50,275 nucleotides of DNA, taken from contig JAGWWH010000010.1 of NCBI GenBank assembly GCA_018970485.1, positions 1-50,275 of the forward strand, in the 5' to 3' direction. Below are positions 43,123-50,275 of the stretch, one piece after another (position 1 is the first letter of the stretch; every line of letters begins with the position of its first letter). The notes under the pieces were generated by a model that saw only the letters and a program-made list of their open reading frames with translations, ran no database searches and was not told where the DNA came from. The position numbers were made by a program, and so were the translations under genes. The DNA is from Pseudomonadota bacterium. Lineage in GTDB: Bacteria; Pseudomonadota; Alphaproteobacteria; Rickettsiales; UBA1997.

Positions 43123-44770
43123 TTTTTAGAATTTTTTTGGTTTCATCGAAAGCGGAAATTTCGCCATTTTTTAGAACCATCACTCGATCACAAAAAGCAG
43201 CAATTGAAGGTTTATGAGTGATTAAAATCACCGTCACTTTTTGCGCTTTTAAGAGCTGCAAAAGATTGGTCAGTGCAGCTTCGCCTTCTGTATCAAGGTT
43301 CGAATTCGGCTCGTCGAGGACAACAAATTTTACCTCTCCAAAACATGCGCGAGCAAGAGCGAGTCTTTGTTTTTGTCCTGCCGATAAATTCAGCGAATCC
43401 TTGTCAATCAAGGTCTCGTAGCCATTTGAAAAAGTCAGAATCATTTTGTGAATACCGCAAACTTCCGCCACTTTAATCACTTCAGCGTCACTCACATCCT
43501 TGTCCATTCGCGAAATATTTTCTTTGATCGTGCCTTTAAAAAGCTCAATATCTTGCGGAAGGTAACCGATAAATTTTCCGACTTTTTCAAAATTTTGATC
43601 AGATAAATCAGCGCCATCGAAACGAATTACACCTGAGCTTGGCTTGATTACACCGACCAAAAGTCGCGCTAGAGTTGTTTTGCCGGACGCGCTCGGCCCA
43701 ACGATCGCCACCGATTCTCCGGCATTAATTTTAAAGCTTAAACCCTTGATCAGAATGCGTTCCGATTTCTCTAATTTGTAGATCAGTTTCTCGACGAGCA
43801 CTTCGCCTTTCATCTGTGGCAAATCAATTTTTCCATCACGACTTACAAAGTTTTTTAACGCTTCGTTTAAGCGATGGTAAGCCTTGCGAGTTGTCACTAA
43901 AACCTTCCACAAAGAGACTGCAGAATCAAAAGGAGTCAGAACTTTTCCCGAAAGAATTGAAACAGCGACAATGCCGCCAGAAGACATCTTGCTAAAGATG
44001 ACCAAAACCGCGCTCGTAGCAGTTACGGCCATTTGAATCACTAGGCGCAGAGTTTTGGTAATCGCGGAAATATTGTGACTACGCACCGCTAACTTACTCG
44101 AGAGATCAAGAAATTTACGATTCGAACCTTGCCAATTTCGCTTAATATTTTCGCGCATTCCCATCGCTTTGATGCTTTCTGAATTTGCAGAAATCATTTC
44201 AAAATCGCGGGTTAATTCGACTTGTGCTTCGTTAGTTTTTTCGATTAAAGATTTTGTCATCTTTTCGTTAATCAGCGCCATCTTCAGTAAAATCAAGGCT
44301 CCGACAAGGGTGACTACGCCGTTAAGTGGGTGAATGAAAAAAATCACCACCAAGAAAATTACTGCGAAAGGTGCATCAAAAATCACACTCAGATTTGGAC
44401 TGTTGATGAAAGATTTAACCGTCTGCAAATCACGCAAATTCTGATTTGAAAGATTCTTCGCCGCACAATTTTCGACAGTAAAATCGAGAAGAATTGGTGA
44501 GATTTTTTCATCAAGCCAATTGGCGATGTCTAAAAAAATTGCCGAACGAATCGCCGTTAAAATTCCTAAAAAAATCAACAGCACCAACATGATTAGAGAC
44601 AGGAAAATCAAGGTCTCAATGCTGTTGCTCGACAAAACGCGATCAAGAACTTGCATCGAATAAATCGAGGCAAAAAGAGTAAAAATATTGATGAATAAGC
44701 TAAAAAAAGAGGCGAAGAGAAAAGCGCGATTACAACTTCTTAGAACTGATTGTAGTGGAGTTGGTTTCAT
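43112..44770 (-). CDS. Type I secretion ABC transporter (PrtD/HlyB family)
   Basis: Inner-membrane ABC exporter that energises RTX export. A 552-residue half-transporter: six membrane helices in residues 20-310, Walker A GPSASGKTTLARLL (about residues 357-370), Q-loop LPQD, signature LSAGQKQRLALARA, and Walker B FVVLDEPNSNLD (about residues 480-491). It lacks an N-terminal peptidase (C39) or C39-like domain, as in PrtD-type systems for RTX substrates with a C-terminal signal. Overlaps the adaptor gene; preceded by a family A repeat and tolC. Confidence 0.93.
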   Translation of the reverse strand: MKPTPLQSVLRSCNRAFLFASFFSLFINIFTLFASIYSMQVLDRVLSSNSIETLIFLSLIMLVLLIFLGILTAIRSAIFLDIANWLDEKISPILLDFTVENCAAKNLSNQNLRDLQTVKSFINSPNLSVIFDAPFAVIFLVVIFFIHPLNGVVTLVGALILLKMALINEKMTKSLIEKTNEAQVELTRDFEMISANSESIKAMGMRENIKRNWQGSNRKFLDLSSKLAVRSHNISAITKTLRLVIQMAVTATSAVLVIFSKMSSGGIVAVSILSGKVLTPFDSAVSLWKVLVTTRKAYHRLNEALKNFVSRDGKIDLPQMKGEVLVEKLIYKLEKSERILIKGLSFKINAGESVAIVGPSASGKTTLARLLVGVIKPSSGVIRFDGADLSDQNFEKVGKFIGYLPQDIELFKGTIKENISRMDKDVSDAEVIKVAEVCGIHKMILTFSNGYETLIDKDSLNLSAGQKQRLALARACFGEVKFVVLDEPNSNLDTEGEAALTNLLQLLKAQKVTVILITHKPSIAAFCDRVMVLKNGEISAFDETKKILKIEK

Positions 44771-44802
44771 GGTCGAAAAATTAATTCTCAGTTCTCTACG
44801 CG

Positions 44803-44890
44803 CGTCATCCCCGCGCAGGCGGGGATCCAGGATGGTTAAGTAATCGCTCAGAAATTGTTAGTCTGGATCCCCGCCTGCGCGGGGATGACG
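44803..44890. repeat. Family A palindromic repeat between tolC and the ABC gene
   Basis: Arms CGTCATCCCCGCGCAGGCGG and CCGCCTGCGCGGGGATGACG are inverted, with a centre containing GGATCCAGG/CTGGATCC. It sits inside an operon, so the transcript between tolC and the ABC transporter gene would carry a stem-loop. Confidence 0.88.
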
Positions 44891-44916
44891 CTAAAAGTAA
44901 TGAGCTCGTACAAGCC

Positions 44917-46164
44917 CTACAATTCCCCAATCAAAAATTTTATTTTGTAGTAAGCGCTAGTGAAATCGACTTGCGAATTTATTAGCGAAATTCGCTTTTC
45001 ATTTAACTCAATTTTAGCTCGCAAAAGTTCGATTAAATCTTCTGTTCCGGCATCAAATCTTTTAGTTAAAATTTCAGCTCGCTCTTCAGCCAGAGCAAGT
45101 ATTTCGCGGTTTGAAGAAATCATGTTCAGGCTTAGTTCATATTCCTGAATCGCCTGCCCGACATCTTTGATTAAGTTACTTTTTGTCGCCTCAACTTCTT
45201 CGCGCGCCGCTGACATTTCGTTACGCGTTTTGTCTAAATTAGAATATTCCACACCCTTCTGAAAAAACGGTACGGAGACATTTAGGTAAACCGAACGATT
45301 TTGAAAATCCCGACCATTCAAATAAACCGCATTATTCTGACGGCTGATTGACCCTACAACAGAAACGCTTGGGGCGAATTCTGATTTTTGAATGCTGTAA
45401 GATGACTGAGAAGCGAGATGACTAAAGCGATAAGATTTCAAATTTTCATTATTCGAAATCGCTTTTTCCATGGTGGTTTTTTCGTCGAATTTTTCTGGAG
45501 CGATTGATGGCAATTGCAGCCCGAAATGTAAATCTCCGACAATGCTGCGATAAGTAAATTTGGCTTGAGTTAATTTTGAATCATACTCGAAACGCCTCGT
45601 CTTTACTTGCGATAGCTCATATTCAAATTTTATAGAATCACTTTTATCGATGACTCTTTTGTCTCTTCTTCTGGTGGCAAGTTGCGAAATTTCTTCGGCT
45701 AATTCTTCGCTATTTTTCTGAATTCTTAAAAGCTGCTCGTAGCGAAAAAGATCGCAATATGACTGCGCTGTTTCGAAAGAAATTTCCTGTTTTTTGCTGC
45801 GATTTTGCGAGGCCGCAGAATTAATTTTGTAATCCGCTTCATTCATTTTTGCTATCGAGCCAAACCCGTCAAATATTGGCTGCTCAGCACTTATCTCTTC
45901 GATTTTATTGCTGTTGTAGCCGTAATTTCCGCCGCTAATTACTGCGCTACTTTTTCTCTGACCATATTGTCCGCTGGCCTTTACGTTTGGTAAAAATTCA
46001 GCGATCGCTTCACTCTTTAAACTCTTAGTTGCTTCAAGTTTGTAATCTTCAGCTTTGATCGTTTTGTTGTTTAATTTTGCTGTCTCGATTGCCTCATCAA
46101 GGCTTGTGGCGTAAGCTGATGAGGCACTTAAGATGAAGAGAATAGTCGGTAAAATTTTCCGCAT
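44917..46164 (-). CDS. Outer-membrane efflux/secretion channel (TolC family)
   Basis: Forms the outer-membrane duct of the type I system. A 415-residue protein with a signal peptide to about residue 19 (SSAYA) and two TolC-type halves of long amphipathic helices (coiled-coil-rich about residues 125-175 and 330-400). FDGFGSIAKMNEADYKI and RFDAGTEDLIELLRAKIEL match the conserved TolC/OEP repeats. It starts 5 bases after the RTX gene stop, so its product is tied to that substrate. Confidence 0.9.
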   Translation of the reverse strand: MRKILPTILFILSASSAYATSLDEAIETAKLNNKTIKAEDYKLEATKSLKSEAIAEFLPNVKASGQYGQRKSSAVISGGNYGYNSNKIEEISAEQPIFDGFGSIAKMNEADYKINSAASQNRSKKQEISFETAQSYCDLFRYEQLLRIQKNSEELAEEISQLATRRRDKRVIDKSDSIKFEYELSQVKTRRFEYDSKLTQAKFTYRSIVGDLHFGLQLPSIAPEKFDEKTTMEKAISNNENLKSYRFSHLASQSSYSIQKSEFAPSVSVVGSISRQNNAVYLNGRDFQNRSVYLNVSVPFFQKGVEYSNLDKTRNEMSAAREEVEATKSNLIKDVGQAIQEYELSLNMISSNREILALAEERAEILTKRFDAGTEDLIELLRAKIELNEKRISLINSQVDFTSAYYKIKFLIGEL

Positions 46165-46169
46165 TTATT

Positions 46170-49100
46170 CTAACTGCCAAAGATAAAATCCTGCTCTGTC
46201 ATCTGAATTTGCTGATCTATTTTAATCATGAAGTTGGAGTGGATGTCGTCGATGATTGTTTGGTTGTTCTCGAAGCGGAAGCTTAGGTCTTCGATTGAAT
46301 CGATGTTTAATGCACTGAGATCGATTTTATCTTCGCCTTGAATGAAGTCTAAAATGATGTCGGAGTTTTTATTGGTGGAGTCGGCTAGAGTTTCGTAAAT
46401 GAAGACGTCATTACCTTCGCCTCCAGAAAGAGTATCTGCGCCTTTTTGACCAGCGATTAAGTCATCTCCTTCGTTGCCACTTAAAACATCTTTTCCGCCA
46501 CCGCCAACAATAAAGTCATCGCCACCGCCACCGCTTAGAATATTAAAAGCGCTATTGCCAGTGATGTTGTCGTTAAAGGATGAGCCGATGATATTTTCTA
46601 CGCTGATTAGAGTGTCTCCTTCAGCGGTTCCTCCGAGGTTATTGTTGGTCTGAAGATTAACCGTCACGGCCTCTGTAGAATCTCTGTAAGATGCCGTGTC
46701 TTGTCCAGCTCCACCCATGATCGAGTCAGCACCAAGGCCGCCGATTATGATGTCGTCACCCTCTCCAGCATAGATATTGTCATTGTAGGATGTTCCTCTA
46801 ACGGTATCGTTCTCAGCGGTTCCTTTAATTACATTTGTAGCAACTTTTAGTTGAAAAGTTTGATTCACAGAAAGCTCGCCATCGCTTGCCGTTAAGGTGA
46901 TGGAGAGTGTTGATCTTGAGGGAGGCGTGCCGGTAAATGTTTGAGTTGCGGCGTCAAATATTAGCCATGAAGGCAAGGCCGCTCCATTAGAAAGTTTTGC
47001 GCTGTAAGTTAGGTTAGCACTGTCGACATCAGTAAATGTCTCTGCTGGAACGGTGTAGGTGAAGTTATTATTAAGTTTTGCTGTTTGGGTTGTGATTGGA
47101 GTTCTGAGTATTGGCGCATCGTTTATTCCGTTAACGGTGATGGTGAGATTTTTTGTGATTACTCCGCCATTGCCGTCGGAGATTTCATAGTCGAAGGAGT
47201 CGGTGCCGAAGTAGTTTGATCTTGGTTGATATCGATAAGTTCCGTCTGGGTTTTGGGTTAGAGTTCCGTGTTGCGGATTGGTTTTGAGGGTTGCGGCTAA
47301 GGTGTCACCGTCGATGTCAGTTGCGCCGGAAAGGAGGTTGATGGTGATTGAGGTGTCTTCATTTAAAACTGCTGATTCGAGAGAAGATTCAGGAGCTGAA
47401 TTCGAGATTAATTTAATTCCGAAAGTTTCGTTCTGAAAATTTTTAATGGTGATTGAGTTGCTTGAGCTGGAGATGATTAAATCACTTCCAGAAGTTGTGA
47501 GGGTGTAAGAATTTAGACTGTAACTTCCGTTGGCATTTCTGGTTGCATCGCCTTTGAGTTCGGTGCCGTTGAGGATGATTCTACCATTATTGTCGATGAT
47601 TGTGTCTTGACCAAAATTGCCGCTGAATGCGTAAGTATCATTTCCGCCATTACCAGTGAATCGATCGTTGCCGGTGGTGTCGAAGAAATAATCATCAGAC
47701 TCAGTTCCAATCATATTTTGGTTAGCGGGACTTTCAAAGACGCTGATGTTGGTGATATCCATTGTTGAACCATCGGCGAATTCGATCGTTTCGATCCTGT
47801 TTCCTTCCGAATAAAAATGAGCGTAAATGTCGATTTGATCGGTTGGAGAATTTTTAAATTTGATGACGAGATCAGCACTGTTGCGGGCAAAATAAAGATC
47901 GTTTTGCGTGATTCCTGCACCGAGTTTTATTTTGTCAGTACCGTTCGATGTGCTAGAGTAGCCTTCGTTTATCCAATCTTGGCCGTCACCTAGATTGAAG
48001 ATGTAAGTGTCGTTTTCTGAACCGCCGTAAAGAGAGTCATAACCTGAACCGCCAGTCATTTCGTTATCGCCACTGCCCCCGTAAATTCTGTCATCTCCCG
48101 CTCCGCCGTTAATGACATCATTTCCGCCTTGTCCGTAAATGATGTCATTACCACCAAGAGCGTTGACGATGTCTTTATATTCGCTTCCCTGAAGATAATC
48201 GGTATCTTCACTTCCGTTTAAGTAGAGCGTGATAAAATTTTCAGCTTCGATCAGTTCTTTGCTAATTGATCCGTCTGCGTTAAGAGAGCTGAATTCAAAA
48301 TTCTCGATATTCCAGCCATAAAAGAATTTTGTGATGATGATTTGATCAGAGGCAGAATTATTGAAGGTGATGAGGAGATCGTTACTATTGCCATAGTATT
48401 TAGCGACGATGAGATCGTCTTTTGTGATACCGAGTCCAAATGAAATTTTTTCAAGGCCTCTTTGATCAACGATTACATCTTGACCGTCACCAAGATTGAA
48501 GATGTAAGTGTCGTTGCCGTAACCGCCGTAAAGCGTGTCGTTACCTAGCCCTCCAGTGATTGTGTCATCATTGTAAAGAGCTCCAGAAGCATAAACCGCA
48601 TCATCCCCCGCTCCGGCATCGATCTCGTTACTTCCGCTTCCATAAACCGTGATCAAATCATTCCCCGCGCCAGCATTAATTACATATTCGCTTTGGTAAT
48701 TTATCGCTTTGATCTCTTCGGCATTTTCTGTGCCGTTTATTTCCATGGTTACTTGCGACCAATCTTTATCTGTTAAGGAAACTAGTTGCTCGGTTAAGAT
48801 TGGATTGCCTGATTCATCAAGGAGTGGATTCCCATTCTCATCAAGCGCTTGAGAGAAAAACTTAAGATTCTCGATCTGCTGCGTAGTGTAGAAAAAATGG
48901 TCTTTGAGCACAATCATGTCATCAGGCGAATCTTTAATGGTGATGATCAGATCAATGCCATTCTGCGCAAAAGTTAAATCTTCTTCTTTTATCCCCAGCG
49001 CAAATTCGATGGTGTCAATACCGTAATCTACAGAACCGTAATTACCTGGTGTATTGCCCCAACCCCAACTTCCAGTATTGAATGGAAGTTTACTGCGATC

Positions 49101-50275
49101 AATTTCGCTATTATTTGTGCCAAACGGAATCCCAAACTCACTAACAAGCTTCACTCCATCACCTCTGTTAAATACGTAGGTGTCATTGCCTTCTCCACCA
49201 GAAAAAATGTCAACTCCCTTGCCTCCCGATATTCTGTCATTTCCTTCGTAAGCGGAGATGGTATCATTGCCATTACCACCTGAGACAATGTCGTCTGCGC
49301 TAGTGGTGCGGATTATTTCACCGGCATTGTTGGCGTAATATTCGAATTGGATGTTTGGATCAGTTAGATCAATAGTAGAGCCATCAGAGAAAAATAAAGT
49401 TTCTACGCGGTTATCAATAGTATCTTGGTTATTGATGGTAATTTGATCATCGGAGTTTTTGAATTTGATGATCCAGTTGTTGCTTTGGGCATTGATGGTA
49501 GAGATGTAGACATCTTCTTTTTTGATATCGAAGCCAAAGAGAATTTTATCCACATCCGTCGATTGTCCAAATTCATTGATTGTATCCTTACCATCACCTT
49601 TGTTGAAGAGATAAGTATCGTTACCACCCATTCCACTCAAGATATCATTGCCTTGGTTACCTATTAAGGTGATGTCGGATTCTAGAATGTTGTAAGAAGA
49701 TTCGTAGATGGTGCCGTTGAGGTAGTTAGATAATTCATCTCCGGAGATTGCGTCAAAGTCTGTGAGGAAGTTGTTGAAGTCTGAAGTTAGGGTTGATGCT
49801 GAGAAGTTGATGATTTGATTGTCTTCAATGGTTTCTAAAAGAGATTTAATCGCATTGATGAAGTTGAATTTATCAGCTTTGGTATATTGATCGTTGATCC
49901 AGGATTTTAGAGATTCTTCGGATGCGGTCGAGGTGGAGTTGGTGATGGAATTTAGGGTTGATTCGATGTTGGTGTAGAGTTCAGTCTTGGTTAATCCGTT
50001 AAAGTCGATTGTATCCGTAGCGAAATCGTAGCTTGGATATTCGATTGAAGTTGAAGTGGTTACTGATCCGTCTTCGTTGGTTGTAGTGGTTGTAACTGTT
50101 TTAGCGAAGATGTCTTTGAAGGTGGATTGGGTTAAGAGTTTCGTTTTAATTGAATCTACGAGCTGATTCCAAGCAGTCTGAACCTGTGCCAATTGCCAAA
50201 ACTCAACATCATGAGTCCCCTCTCTCGTTGTATATTCTTCGCCTCTAAAGGCTTCCATCGTCGCTAGCTTCTGAG
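46170..50275 (-). CDS. Giant RTX calcium-binding protein, type I secretion substrate (5' end beyond window)
   Basis: At least 1362 residues; the frame stays open to the window edge (no stop before the ATG at 50258), so the start is likely outside. From about residue 213 there are four modules, each beginning DTYxFNxGDG and ending with a FxDGSxxD-like strand, of the haemolysin-type HCBP-related type (near 213, 358, 582 and 748). GGxGxDxxx nonapeptides are scattered between them. A cadherin-like module (DGTYRYQPRSNYFGTDSFDY, about 957-1050) and a putative Ig/dystroglycan-type one (about 1050-1140) follow. A final RTX block (about 1143-1286) and an acidic tail ending in QDFIFGS look like a type I signal. 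No toxin catalytic domain is recognised, so an adhesin role is as likely as a toxin. Confidence 0.9.
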   Translation of the reverse strand, partial: QKLATMEAFRGEEYTTREGTHDVEFWQLAQVQTAWNQLVDSIKTKLLTQSTFKDIFAKTVTTTTTNEDGSVTTSTSIEYPSYDFATDTIDFNGLTKTELYTNIESTLNSITNSTSTASEESLKSWINDQYTKADKFNFINAIKSLLETIEDNQIINFSASTLTSDFNNFLTDFDAISGDELSNYLNGTIYESSYNILESDITLIGNQGNDILSGMGGNDTYLFNKGDGKDTINEFGQSTDVDKILFGFDIKKEDVYISTINAQSNNWIIKFKNSDDQITINNQDTIDNRVETLFFSDGSTIDLTDPNIQFEYYANNAGEIIRTTSADDIVSGGNGNDTISAYEGNDRISGGKGVDIFSGGEGNDTYVFNRGDGVKLVSEFGIPFGTNNSEIDRSKLPFNTGSWGWGNTPGNYGSVDYGIDTIEFALGIKEEDLTFAQNGIDLIITIKDSPDDMIVLKDHFFYTTQQIENLKFFSQALDENGNPLLDESGNPILTEQLVSLTDKDWSQVTMEINGTENAEEIKAINYQSEYVINAGAGNDLITVYGSGSNEIDAGAGDDAVYASGALYNDDTITGGLGNDTLYGGYGNDTYIFNLGDGQDVIVDQRGLEKISFGLGITKDDLIVAKYYGNSNDLLITFNNSASDQIIITKFFYGWNIENFEFSSLNADGSISKELIEAENFITLYLNGSEDTDYLQGSEYKDIVNALGGNDIIYGQGGNDVINGGAGDDRIYGGSGDNEMTGGSGYDSLYGGSENDTYIFNLGDGQDWINEGYSSTSNGTDKIKLGAGITQNDLYFARNSADLVIKFKNSPTDQIDIYAHFYSEGNRIETIEFADGSTMDITNISVFESPANQNMIGTESDDYFFDTTGNDRFTGNGGNDTYAFSGNFGQDTIIDNNGRIILNGTELKGDATRNANGSYSLNSYTLTTSGSDLIISSSSNSITIKNFQNETFGIKLISNSAPESSLESAVLNEDTSITINLLSGATDIDGDTLAATLKTNPQHGTLTQNPDGTYRYQPRSNYFGTDSFDYEISDGNGGVITKNLTITVNGINDAPILRTPITTQTAKLNNNFTYTVPAETFTDVDSANLTYSAKLSNGAALPSWLIFDAATQTFTGTPPSRSTLSITLTASDGELSVNQTFQLKVATNVIKGTAENDTVRGTSYNDNIYAGEGDDIIIGGLGADSIMGGAGQDTASYRDSTEAVTVNLQTNNNLGGTAEGDTLISVENIIGSSFNDNITGNSAFNILSGGGGDDFIVGGGGKDVLSGNEGDDLIAGQKGADTLSGGEGNDVFIYETLADSTNKNSDIILDFIQGEDKIDLSALNIDSIEDLSFRFENNQTIIDDIHSNFMIKIDQQIQMTEQDFIFGS

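Overview
The window is dense bacterial chromosome, AT-leaning by eye, and reads as an alphaproteobacterium, most likely related to Rickettsiales or a neighbouring host-associated lineage. The strongest hints are a compact valyl-tRNA synthetase of the archaeal-like type known from Rickettsia, an orphan CobT-like gene, a short ribonuclease D, and palindromic repeats that have entered coding sequences in frame. The organism is Gram-negative (LpxB, Skp, BamB, TolC, an autotransporter-like protein). It keeps trpG/trpD, folE and thiG, so it is less reduced than typical Rickettsia. This placement is inference from single genes, not a phylogeny.

Layout. 1-5112: 5'-truncated ispA, ugd, tRNA-Arg(CCU) followed by tandem copies of its own 3' end, an unknown 430-residue gene with a 5' remnant of a relative in front, and dusB. 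5138-9366: an accessory, repeat-rich stretch with a complete IS4-family element, a REP-associated tyrosine transposase (RAYT) between ~88-bp direct repeats, two small genes (one RDD membrane protein), a 26-codon lipoprotein and many palindromes. 9367-18108: rdgB/rpsP, a lipoprotein subtilisin with an autotransporter-like C-terminus, corA/zntB-like, terC, maf, folE, skp, xerC/D and a secreted phytochelatin-synthase-like protease. 18109-18385: a structured RNA candidate with a strong terminator. 18386-24103: a dnaE that stops after 827 residues, meeting dacA tail to tail, then lpxB and an M16 peptidase. 24248-29271: uup, rnd, and a yceI-gst cassette divergent from an HxlR regulator, then a cation-efflux gene. 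29275-38290: a long co-directional run trpG-trpD-cobT-folD-TPR-bamB-valS. 38442-41686: gyrB-thiG. 41854-50275: a type I secretion operon, with a giant RTX substrate (5' end beyond the window) followed by TolC, ABC ATPase and adaptor genes.

Four palindromic repeat families recur. A is the GTCATCCCCGCG..AGGCGGGGATCC type. B is the CATGCTGAGCTTGTCGAAG type. C is the CGTCATTGCGAGC type. D is the GACTGGGTC..GACCCAGTC or GACGGGGT..ACCCCGTC type. D surrounds the RAYT gene and also lies inside valS. B lies inside valS and the cobT-like gene. The most noteworthy items are the tRNA-tail repeats with conserved hairpins (reminiscent of E. coli tyrT/rtT), the RAYT/D-repeat system with coding-sequence invasions, the dnaE/dacA convergent junction, and the unassigned RNA upstream of dnaE.
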